Assembly: GCF_016863515.1 (NCBI RefSeq)
Contig: NZ_BOPA01000053.1
Span: 1-37,303 of the forward strand
Direction of reading: 5' to 3'
Length of the DNA: 37,303 nucleotides
DNA from: Micromonospora gifhornensis
GTDB taxonomy: Bacteria; Actinomycetota; Actinomycetes; Mycobacteriales; Micromonosporaceae
The position numbers were made by a program, and so were the translations under genes. Shown here piece by piece: positions 23,080 to 33,722 of the stretch. The notes beneath the pieces were generated by a model that saw only the letters and a program-made list of their open reading frames with translations, was not told the origin of the DNA and ran no database searches. How positions within the stretch are numbered: position 1 is the first letter of the stretch; each line of letters opens with the position of its first letter.

Positions 23080-23520
23080 ATGCCCGAGATGCCGAGCAAG
23101 CTGGCCGAGATCGTGGACGAGTTCGCCGCCGCCCCGCGTGACGTGGTGTTGGAGATGCTGCTGGAGTACTCCGACGCGGTGCCGCCGCTGCCCGCCGGGC
23201 AGGAGGGCCACGAGGGCATGGAGCAGGTGCCGGAGTGCCAGACGTCGTTCTTCCTGCGCGCCGAGGTGACGCCCGAGGGCACGGTGCGCACCCTGTTCGA
23301 CTGCCCGCCGGAGGCGCCGACCACGCGGGCGTTCGCCGGCATCCTCGCCGAAGGGCTGGCCGGGGCCAGCCCTGAGCAGGTGCTCGCCGTGCCGGACGAC
23401 CTGTATCAGCGGATGGGTCTCGCGCAGGCGATCAGTCCGCTGCGGGTGCGTGGCGGCACCGCCATCCTGGGTCGGCTCAAGCGGCAGGTGCGGGAACAGA
23501 TCGCCGGGTCGGCGAGTTGA
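23080..23520 (+). CDS. SufE-like sulfur-transfer protein
   Basis: The 146-residue product matches SufE: KLAEIVDEFAAAPRDVVLEMLLEYS at the N-terminus, VPECQTSFFL with the sulfur-accepting Cys53, GEGP-loop equivalent TRAFAGILAEGLAG, and LRVRGGTAILGRLKRQV at the end. SufE accepts persulfide from a cysteine desulfurase for Fe-S cluster assembly. No desulfurase gene is near. I recall SufE-like genes next to sulfurtransferase genes in mycobacteria; here the sulfurtransferase is 9 kb away. The stop TGA overlaps an in-frame TTG of the next gene. Confidence 0.9.
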   Translation: MPEMPSKLAEIVDEFAAAPRDVVLEMLLEYSDAVPPLPAGQEGHEGMEQVPECQTSFFLRAEVTPEGTVRTLFDCPPEAPTTRAFAGILAEGLAGASPEQVLAVPDDLYQRMGLAQAISPLRVRGGTAILGRLKRQVREQIAGSAS

Positions 23521-23528
23521 CGCCGGTT

Positions 23529-24164
23529 ATGGAGATCGACATCTACGCCGACGTGGTCTGCCCCTGGTGCTGGATCGGCCGGCGGCGACTCGACCTGGCC
23601 CTGGCCTCGTACGACGGCAAGGTCACCGTCCGGCAGCGCCCCTTCCAGCTCGACCCGACGCCGGTGACCGAGCCCCGGCCGCTGTTGACGGCGCTGGCCG
23701 AGAAGTTCGGCGGGCCGAATCGCGTCGGTCCGATGGTCTCCCAGGTCACCGAGATCGGTGCAACCATCGGGCTGGATTTCCACTTCGAGCGGGCGATCGC
23801 GGCAAACACCTTCGACGCGCACCGGCTGATCGGCTGGGCCGACGAGCGGGGTCACGGCGCTGAGATGGTCGAGGCGCTGCACCGCGCCCACTTCACCGAC
23901 GGCGTCGACATCGGTTCCGCGGAGGTGCTCGCCGCCGTCGCCGCCGAGGTCGGCCTGGACGGCGCCGAGGCCCGCCGGTTCCTCGACTCCGAGGCGGGAG
24001 TCGCCGAACTCACCGACGAACTGGCCGCCGCCCACCAGATCGGGGTGACAAGCGTGCCCACCTTCGTGCTCGCCGGCAAGTACGTGGTCGCGGGCGCTCA
24101 GGAGCCGGCCACGCTGCTGGCCGCCCTCGCCGAGGTGGAGCGACGCGAGGCCGCCGACGGCTGA
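23529..24164 (+). CDS. DsbA family oxidoreductase, FrnE-like
   Basis: The 211-residue product is a thioredoxin-fold DsbA/2-hydroxychromene-2-carboxylate isomerase-type protein. The active site is CPWC (Cys11, Cys14), the helical insertion spans about 60-160, and the cis-Pro loop is TSVPTFVLAGKYVVAGAQ. No signal peptide is present, so it acts in the cytoplasm, as FrnE proteins do. The ATG at 23529 gives the usual N-terminus; a TTG at 23517 overlapping the sufE stop is an alternative. Its stop codon is the loop of a perfect hairpin (24153-24173). Confidence 0.9.
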   Translation: MEIDIYADVVCPWCWIGRRRLDLALASYDGKVTVRQRPFQLDPTPVTEPRPLLTALAEKFGGPNRVGPMVSQVTEIGATIGLDFHFERAIAANTFDAHRLIGWADERGHGAEMVEALHRAHFTDGVDIGSAEVLAAVAAEVGLDGAEARRFLDSEAGVAELTDELAAAHQIGVTSVPTFVLAGKYVVAGAQEPATLLAALAEVERREAADG

Positions 24165-24173
24165 GCCGTCGGC
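24153..24173. terminator. Hairpin whose loop is the stop codon
   Basis: GCCGACGGC (24153-24161) and GCCGTCGGC (24165-24173) pair perfectly, leaving the TGA stop codon of the FrnE-like gene as the 3-nt loop. Confidence 0.6.
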
Positions 24174-24175
24174 GA

Positions 24176-24191
24176 TGTTTCACGTGCAACA
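24176..24191. promoter_or_regulatory. parS-like site
   Basis: TGTTTCACGTGCAACA differs at one position from the ParB-binding parS consensus TGTTTCACGTGAAACA. It lies between convergent genes, inside a wider inverted repeat CGATGTT...AACATCG (24173-24197). Whether ParB binds it cannot be seen here. Confidence 0.5.
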
Positions 24192-24211
24192 ACATCGACG
24201 GCGATCAGCAG

Positions 24212-24760
24212 CTAGGCCGGCTTGGCCAGGTCCTCCACCACCCGCGCGTTCGGCAGGGCGGCCAACGCCGCCCCGGGCAGCGCGATCTTGCTGTGCCGTA
24301 CGCCCGATCCGACTATGACGTACGGGGTGGCGACCACGCGCGCGTCGATCAGGATCGGCCACTGCGCCGGCAGACCGATCGGGGTGATCCCGCCGTACTC
24401 CATGCCGGTCAACTCGACCGCGTCGGTCATCGGCGCGAAGCTGGCCTTGCGGACGTCCAGGGCCCGCCGGGCCACCCCGTTGACGTCGGCCCGGGTGGTG
24501 GCGAGCACCAGGCAGGCCGCGTAGCGGATCACGCCCTCACGCTTGCCGGCGACCACCACGCAGTTCGCCGACTCGTCCAGCCCCACCTCGTACGCGGCGC
24601 AGAACTCGGCGGTGTCGGCGAGGTCGGCATCGATCGGCGCGACAAGCACCGAGTCGACCTCCACCGAGGCGTCGGTCGGCCAGGCGGCGAGCGCGGCGGC
24701 CACCGGCGCGGCAAGCAGGTCGGGGCGGGTACGGGCAGGCTCGGTCTTCAACGTTCCCAT
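24212..24760 (-). CDS. YbaK/EbsC family aminoacyl-tRNA deacylase-like protein
   Basis: The 182-residue product resembles YbaK-type editing proteins, which hydrolyse mischarged tRNAs such as Cys-tRNA-Pro. Recognisable parts are CVVVAGKREGVIRYAACLVLATTRADVNG, RKASFAPMTDAVELTGMEYGGITPIGLP and PYVIVGSGVRHSKIALPG. The ATG at 24760 is used; a GTG directly before it at 24763 is also possible, and no Shine-Dalgarno site is obvious. It converges with the FrnE-like gene. The nearby proS may be functionally linked, as editing in trans complements ProRS. Confidence 0.85.
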   Translation of the reverse strand: MGTLKTEPARTRPDLLAAPVAAALAAWPTDASVEVDSVLVAPIDADLADTAEFCAAYEVGLDESANCVVVAGKREGVIRYAACLVLATTRADVNGVARRALDVRKASFAPMTDAVELTGMEYGGITPIGLPAQWPILIDARVVATPYVIVGSGVRHSKIALPGAALAALPNARVVEDLAKPA

Positions 24761-24842
24761 CACAGCTGAGATCGTCGCATCCGCCGCAGGTCACACCGCA
24801 GGCAGCCGACCGAATCACCCGAGCCGGACCGCGGCCGAGCCG

Positions 24843-25040
24843 TCAGCCGTTGTTGCTGAGGAAGCCGTGCTTCTGAAGCAGCGCCCGGTCCCGGGCCGCG
24901 GCCATCTCCTCCGCCCGTTGGGCCTGCACGCGCCGCATCTCGACGTCCTCAAGGGCATGCCGGACGGCGAGCCGGATCACCCCGTACAGGAAGATGAACC
25001 CGCAGACGTACAGGATGCTTGTGGTGACGAACGTGAGCAT
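24843..25040 (-). CDS. Small single-span membrane protein
   Basis: The 65-residue product has one N-terminal membrane segment (LTFVTTSILYVCGFIFLYGVIRLAV) followed by a charged helix of about 30 residues and KHGFLSNNG. I do not recognise a named family. The ATG at 25040 is supported by TAGGGT (complement of 25047-25052) 6 nt upstream. A perfect palindrome at 25067-25078 overlaps the expected -35 region. Confidence 0.7.
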   Translation of the reverse strand: MLTFVTTSILYVCGFIFLYGVIRLAVRHALEDVEMRRVQAQRAEEMAAARDRALLQKHGFLSNNG

Positions 25041-25046
25041 GATTCG

Positions 25047-25078
25047 ACCCTAGGGCGGGCGTACGGCGACACGTGTCG
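25047..25078 (-). promoter_or_regulatory. Leaderless promoter with palindromic operator candidate
   Basis: TAGGGT (complement of 25047-25052) is the -10 of the 65-residue protein gene. CGACACGTGTCG (25067-25078) is a perfect 12-bp palindrome at about -32 relative to the presumed transcription start. Confidence 0.45.
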
Positions 25079-25115
25079 TCTCCGGCACCGTCCCTCATTC
25101 GGGTGAACGTCCGAC

Positions 25116-25751
25116 TCACCGCACCAGGTCGACAACGGTGATCGCGAAGAAGATCGCGATCACCGCCTCGCTGACGATCCACGAGTGGGTGTCCGCCCAC
25201 TTCCTGATCCTGGGCAGCACCACCTCGGCCCGGTGCCCGAGCAGCAGCAGAGCCAGCAACGGCAGGGCCAGCAGGGTCAAGGTGAGCAGCACGAACGGCA
25301 GCAGATGCCACCAGGCCTCATCACGTCGTGCCGCGGCGGCCCCGACCGCGATCATCGTCAGGCCGTCGGTCGGATTCGCCAGGAAGAGCAGCACGCCGAC
25401 CCGGAACGCGTACCCGGGGCTGGCGTGTTGGAGCCGACCCATCCAGCCGGGCGGTCCATGGTGGCGAAGTAGGTAGACCACGACCGCCAGCACCACCAGC
25501 AGCCCGAGGACGAGCCAGTCGATGTTCCGCTCCACGGCGCCACGTTCACTGCCGGTCGACAACCGGATCCGGAACAGCCGCAGCGCCGACCAGGCCAACG
25601 TCGTACCGCCACCCACCACGATCGCCGCACCCGCCAGGTAGCCCAGCGACACGGCCTGCGGCCGGTCGGAGGAGGCGAAGAAGACCGCCGCCACCAACTG
25701 GGTGCCGGCGACCATGACCACCGCCAGCGGCAGCAGCGTCAGGAAAGCCAT
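25116..25751 (-). CDS. GAP-family (Sap-like) integral membrane protein
   Basis: The 211-residue product has six predicted membrane segments, and I place it tentatively in the GAP/Sap (peptidoglycolipid addressing) group, related in fold to LysE-type exporters. Helices one and two (FLTLLPLAVVMVAGTQLVAAVFF, VSLGYLAGAAIVVGGGTTLAW), a charged loop, and the ANPTDGLTMIAVGAA turn in the middle fit that layout. The ATG at 25751 has no Shine-Dalgarno site of its own; a GTG at 25775 is possible. A 17-codon frame with a strong ribosome site overlaps this start. Confidence 0.7.
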   Translation of the reverse strand: MAFLTLLPLAVVMVAGTQLVAAVFFASSDRPQAVSLGYLAGAAIVVGGGTTLAWSALRLFRIRLSTGSERGAVERNIDWLVLGLLVVLAVVVYLLRHHGPPGWMGRLQHASPGYAFRVGVLLFLANPTDGLTMIAVGAAAARRDEAWWHLLPFVLLTLTLLALPLLALLLLGHRAEVVLPRIRKWADTHSWIVSEAVIAIFFAITVVDLVR

Positions 25752-25792
25752 CGGCAGCCGATCACCGCCGGACACGACCGGCCCGCACTCAT
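25739..25792 (-). CDS. Possible leader peptide overlapping the GAP-family gene start
   Basis: A 17-residue frame (MSAGRSCPAVIGCRWLS) starts at 25792 with GGGGAGGA 4-5 nt upstream, the best ribosome site in the region. It ends 13 nt inside the GAP-family gene in another frame. Its role would be to bring ribosomes to the downstream start. It could be chance; there is no protein-level support. Confidence 0.35.
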   Translation of the reverse strand: MSAGRSCPAVIGCRWLS

Positions 25793-25944
25793 CCCGATCC
25801 TCCCCACACCCCGCCGTCATCCGGCATTCCACCCACCGAACCGGCTCAGGCCCACCCGAACGGGAAAACTTCCCCCACCCGGACGGGCATAACGGACGCC
25901 CCGCCGGGAAGCCAGGCCGCCGGGCACGACCGGTAGGAGGCGAG

Positions 25945-26003
25945 ATGCGGTACGGCAGAAGCAGCGGGAAGCTGACCAGGCACCCGATCCGTGCCACCCG
26001 TCG

Positions 26004-26007
<4 letters not shown>
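25945..26007 (+). CDS. Possible leader peptide coupled to the P-type ATPase
   Basis: A 20-residue, very basic frame (MRYGRSSGKLTRHPIRATRR) starts at 25945 with TAGGAGG 4 nt upstream. Its stop overlaps the ATPase start as ATGA (26004-26007). The ATPase ATG has no Shine-Dalgarno site, so translational coupling is likely. Confidence 0.5.
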
Positions 26008-30485
<4,478 letters not shown>

Positions 30486-30561
30486 GCTCGGTTCGGGCGT
30501 GACATCACCTCCACCGCCCGCACCGCCACCCGGTCGCACCGGCCCCGGCCGAGACGGTGGC

Positions 30562-31326
30562 TCACGGCTGGCCGACTATCAGACGCAGGGAACCGTTGAA
30601 GGTCGGCTGGGTGCGCAGGTGCCCGTGTCGCGCTTCCCAGACACCCGAGTCGAGGTCGTCCCGGAGCCGCTCGACGGCACGGGTAGTCGCCGCCTCGTCG
30701 ACGAAACCCCACGCCGACTGAGCGGCCCGGACCGCCGGGTCGAGGAGACGTTCCGGGCGGGCGTAGTAGGCCTCGGTGAAACCGTCCACACAGTCGACGG
30801 GAATCGGCACCTCGATGACACTCACCTCCGTACCGATGGCCTCCGCGATGGTGCTGATCGCCGGATAGCGGCGGCGCTCCACGGCTATCAGCCCCGGGGC
30901 GTACTCGGCCAGCCAGAAGCGATCGAGTGCCGCACCGTCGAAGGTGAGCACCACCACCGGGCCCCGCGCGACCCGACGCAGCTCCGCCAGCCCACGGGCG
31001 GTGTCCGCCCACTGGTGCACGGTCACGGTCGCCATCACCGCGTCGAACGCGTCATCGTCGAACGGGATGGACTCGGCAGCGGCGTCCAACGCCGGTACCG
31101 CCGTCACCGGCCGCTGACCACGCATCCGCGCCGACGGTTCGAGCGCCACCACGTACCGGTCGGTGGGCTCGTAGGAGCCCGCCCCCGCACCCACATTGAG
31201 AACGGTCCGGGCATCGCCCAACGCCGCGTGGATCAGCGCCGCGATCCGCGGATCGGGGCGCCGCTGCGCGGCGTACCCCTGGCCTTTTGTCTCGTAGTCG
31301 AAGTCACCGACCGGTGTGCCAATCAT
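30562..31326 (-). CDS. Class I SAM-dependent methyltransferase
   Basis: The 254-residue product has a Rossmann methyltransferase core: motif I VLNVGAGAGSYEP, the acidic residue in VVALEPSA, the AAESIPFDDDAFDAVMATVTVHQW segment (motifs II-III) and LRRVARGPVVVLTFD. It is closest to Methyltransf_11-type enzymes; the C-terminal half is an accessory substrate domain, so a small-molecule substrate is likely but not identifiable. The ATG at 31326 has TAGCGT 6 nt upstream, implying a leaderless mRNA. It shares a mirror-symmetric promoter region with the divergent MerR-peroxiredoxin fusion and is probably its target. Confidence 0.88.
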   Translation of the reverse strand: MIGTPVGDFDYETKGQGYAAQRRPDPRIAALIHAALGDARTVLNVGAGAGSYEPTDRYVVALEPSARMRGQRPVTAVPALDAAAESIPFDDDAFDAVMATVTVHQWADTARGLAELRRVARGPVVVLTFDGAALDRFWLAEYAPGLIAVERRRYPAISTIAEAIGTEVSVIEVPIPVDCVDGFTEAYYARPERLLDPAVRAAQSAWGFVDEAATTRAVERLRDDLDSGVWEARHGHLRTQPTFNGSLRLIVGQP

Positions 31327-31418
31327 GCGGGCACGCTAAACCCGCACCTCGGGGTACGGGTCAAGTCGACTTCGCGGCCTTGACCCGTACCCCAGGGTCC
31401 GGGTTTAGCATCGGGGAC
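31327..31418. promoter_or_regulatory. Mirror-image divergent MerR-type promoters
   Basis: The region is a dyad centred at 31372. Each side carries TTGACC, a 20-bp spacer and a -10: plus strand 31380-31385 and TAGCAT 31406-31411; minus strand 31359-31364 and TAGCGT 31333-31338. Each spacer holds a 22-bp palindrome (31383-31404 and 31340-31361); the plus-side arms ACCCGTACCC and GGGTCCGGGT match at 9 of 10 positions, the minus-side arms at 8. Outer arms GCTAAACCCG (31335-31344) and CGGGTTTAGC (31400-31409), and 15-bp inner arms, are perfect. Over-long spacers with internal dyads are the hallmark of MerR-activated promoters. Confidence 0.8.
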
Positions 31419-32333
31419 GTGCGGGTGGGTGAGCTGGCACGTCGGACCGGAACGACCATCCGGGCCCTGCGGTACTACGAGTCCGTCGGGCTGGTCGTAC
31501 CCCGCCGCCTCGGCAACGGCTACCGCGAGTACGACCCCATCGCGGTCCGCCTGGTCGCCCAGATCCGGGAACTGATGGCGCTCGGCCTCAGCGTCGAGGA
31601 GACCCGCCCGTTCGTCGAATCCATCGCCGCCGGCGCCGACGACACCGACGTCTGCGCCGCCGCGCTGGCCACCTATCGGGGCACCGTCACCGCCCTGCAG
31701 CAACGCATCGGCAAACTGACCGCCCAACGCGACGCCCTCAACGCCCGCCTCGACGCCGCAGCCACCCGCGTCGCACCCGGCCAGTCACCCGCCGGCACCG
31801 ACCCAGCCGACCTGATCGGCAAACCCCTACCCGCACTGGCCTTCTACGCCACCGACGGCCGGCCCGTCGACCTCGCCGCACTCGGCCCCGGACGCACCAT
31901 CATCTTCGTCTACCCGCTCACCGGCCGCCCCGGCGTCGACCTGCCGAACAGCCTCCTGGAGGTGGCCGGCGCACTGCGTGACACCGAGCAACCAACCTGG
32001 TTCCGCGACCACCACGCCGAACTACGCACCGCCGGCGCCGACCGCGTCTACGGCCTGTCCGCACAATCCACCGGCTACCAGCGCGAACTCGTACACCGGC
32101 TGAGACTGCCGTACCCACTGATCCCGGACCCGCGCCTCAGCCTGGCCGCCGCCCTCGGCCTACCCACCTTCACCGCCGGCGACATGACACTGTACGAACG
32201 ACTCACCCTGGTCATCGCCGACGACGTGATCGAGCACGTCTTCCACCCGATCCACTACCCGGCGTCACACACCCTGGACGTCATGCGGTGGCTCACCAAG
32301 AAGCGGCTACCTGCCGCGAGGTCGGGCGGGTGA
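31419..32333 (+). CDS. MerR regulator fused to a cysteine-less peroxiredoxin-like domain
   Basis: The 304-residue product begins with a MerR winged helix (VRVGELARRTGTTIRALRYY, residues 1-70), continues with a dimerisation coiled coil (about 80-118) and ends with a redoxin/peroxiredoxin domain (about 130-295). The fold is shown by LIGKPLPALAFYATDGRPVDLAALGPGRTIIFVYPLTGRPG, FRDHHAELR, VYGLSAQSTGYQRELVHRL and LTLVIADDVIEHVFHPIHYP. Anchored on Thr189 and FRD (195-197), the peroxidatic Cys position is Asp188 and the resolving one Thr193; the only Cys in the protein is Cys79. It is probably a sensor rather than an enzyme. The GTG at 31419 has TAGCAT 7 nt upstream; the frame upstream to 31287 runs through the promoter dyad. 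Confidence 0.85.
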   Translation: MRVGELARRTGTTIRALRYYESVGLVVPRRLGNGYREYDPIAVRLVAQIRELMALGLSVEETRPFVESIAAGADDTDVCAAALATYRGTVTALQQRIGKLTAQRDALNARLDAAATRVAPGQSPAGTDPADLIGKPLPALAFYATDGRPVDLAALGPGRTIIFVYPLTGRPGVDLPNSLLEVAGALRDTEQPTWFRDHHAELRTAGADRVYGLSAQSTGYQRELVHRLRLPYPLIPDPRLSLAAALGLPTFTAGDMTLYERLTLVIADDVIEHVFHPIHYPASHTLDVMRWLTKKRLPAARSGG

Positions 32334-32380
32334 GCTGGCTGCGGCTGCCGCTTTTGCCCTTTTCGGGCCACTGCTCGTCC

Positions 32381-32386
32381 TAGTCT
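32381..32386 (+). promoter_or_regulatory. -10 box of the aquaporin gene
   Basis: TAGTCT lies 6 nt before the ATG at 32393, again without an intervening ribosome site. Confidence 0.45.
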
Positions 32387-32392
32387 GACCCC

Positions 32393-33139
32393 ATGGATGA
32401 CGTGCGACGGTACGCCGCCGAGTTTCTCGGCACGCTACTGCTGGTCTTCGTCGGGGTGGGCAGCGCGGTCGCCGCCCGCGTCGACGGTGGGGTCGTCGTC
32501 GTGGCCCTCGCCTTCGGCTTCGTGATGCTGGCGATGGTCTACACGATCGGCCCGCTCTCCGGCAGTCACGTCAATCCGGCGGTGACACTTGGTGTACTCC
32601 TGTCCGGCAAGATCTCGCCCAGCGGCGCGATCGCGTACTGGATCGCCCAGTTCGCCGGCGCCACTGTCGCCAGCGCCGTGATCTGGGGCCTGGTGCGTTG
32701 GGGAGACGTGGTGGACCAGACCGGCGTGCTGGGCAGCAACGGGTACGGCAAGCACATCAACGGAGTCGGCGCGGCGGTGCTGGAGACCATCCTGACGTTC
32801 CTGTTCGTCCTGGTGGTGCTGGTGGTGACGAGTCGCGCGGAACACGCGGCGTTCGCCGGACTGGCGATCGGCCTGACGCTCGCCGCGGCACACCTGGTGG
32901 CCGTGACGCTGACCGGTACCTCGGTGAACCCGGCCCGGTCGTTCGGCCCGGCCCTGTTCGAGGGCGGCACAGCGCTGCGGCAACTCTGGCTGTTCATCGT
33001 CTTCCCGCTGCTCGGTGGGGTGCTCGCCGCGCTGGTCGCGCCCCTGATCGTCAAGCGCAACCCGCGCTACCGCGGCGAGCCGGAGGAACCGGCGAGCAAG
33101 CCGCCGCGCCGACCCCGGAGCGGACCCGAACCGGCCTGA
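32393..33139 (+). CDS. Aquaporin (MIP family, water-channel type)
   Basis: The 248-residue product has six membrane helices and both half-helix motifs, SGSHVNPAVTLG (NPA 61-63) and GTSVNPARSFGPAL (NPA 179-181). His167 and the Arg after the second NPA fit the narrow selectivity filter of AqpZ-like water channels rather than glycerol facilitators. The C-terminal 30 residues are Pro/Arg-rich and cytoplasmic. It is 59 bp downstream of the MerR fusion gene with its own -10 box, and convergent with the rhodanese gene. Confidence 0.93.
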   Translation: MDDVRRYAAEFLGTLLLVFVGVGSAVAARVDGGVVVVALAFGFVMLAMVYTIGPLSGSHVNPAVTLGVLLSGKISPSGAIAYWIAQFAGATVASAVIWGLVRWGDVVDQTGVLGSNGYGKHINGVGAAVLETILTFLFVLVVLVVTSRAEHAAFAGLAIGLTLAAAHLVAVTLTGTSVNPARSFGPALFEGGTALRQLWLFIVFPLLGGVLAALVAPLIVKRNPRYRGEPEEPASKPPRRPRSGPEPA

Positions 33140-33170
33140 CGCCTTCGAGGTCGGGCGGCTGGCTTCCGGG

Positions 33171-33557
33171 TCAGCTCTGGAAGGTGACGGGGCGACCCTG
33201 CTGCTTCCAGCCCTTGAGGCCGCCGTCGAGGTGAGCAACATCGGTGTACCCGAGGAGCTGCAGGCTCTGCGCCGCGAGCGCGGACCGGCCACCGGATGCG
33301 CAGTAGAGGATGGTCCTGGAGTTCGGATCGAACTCGGTACGGTGGTATGCGCTGGAGGGGTCGGCCCAGAACTCCAACATGCCGCGCGGGGCCAGGACAG
33401 CCCCCGGGATGGCGCCGTCCCGCGCCACCTCCTCGGGCTCTCGGATGTCGACGAGTCGCACGTCACCGGACTCCAGGTGCTGCGCCACCTCGTCGACCGA
33501 GAGGTTGCGCACCTCGCTCTTCGCTTGAGCCACCAGCTGCTGAACAGTGAGGGTCAT
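33171..33557 (-). CDS. Single-domain rhodanese
   Basis: The 128-residue product is one rhodanese domain with the active-site loop YCASGGRSALAAQ (Cys86), the VRLVDIREPEEVARDGAIPGA strand-helix unit and the HLDGGLKGWKQQGRPV end. It moves sulfane sulfur to an acceptor, or acts as a persulfide carrier. The ATG at 33557 has AAGGAGG 5 nt upstream; the frame to 33623 is not needed. The loop length suits sulfur rather than phosphatase chemistry. Confidence 0.92.
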   Translation of the reverse strand: MTLTVQQLVAQAKSEVRNLSVDEVAQHLESGDVRLVDIREPEEVARDGAIPGAVLAPRGMLEFWADPSSAYHRTEFDPNSRTILYCASGGRSALAAQSLQLLGYTDVAHLDGGLKGWKQQGRPVTFQS

Positions 33558-33722
33558 GCCGTCCTCCTTGTCGATGCCCGCACCCTGACGTGGTGCCGGC
33601 CGTGCCCGTTGGTTTAGATCCATTCGAGCGCACCTCGTCGCCTGCTACATCCGTGCTCAGTACGGAAATTCGAACCCGGGTCGGAGGTGGACCCCGGAAA
33701 GCCGGTCCCTGATCCTTGGTGA

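Noticed and set aside
33655..33720. Second tRNA-like fragment (TTCGAACCCGGGTC) before the LuxR-STAND gene
   Set aside because: The T-loop-like string has no proper 5-bp stem and no acceptor or CCA end, so it is probably chance.
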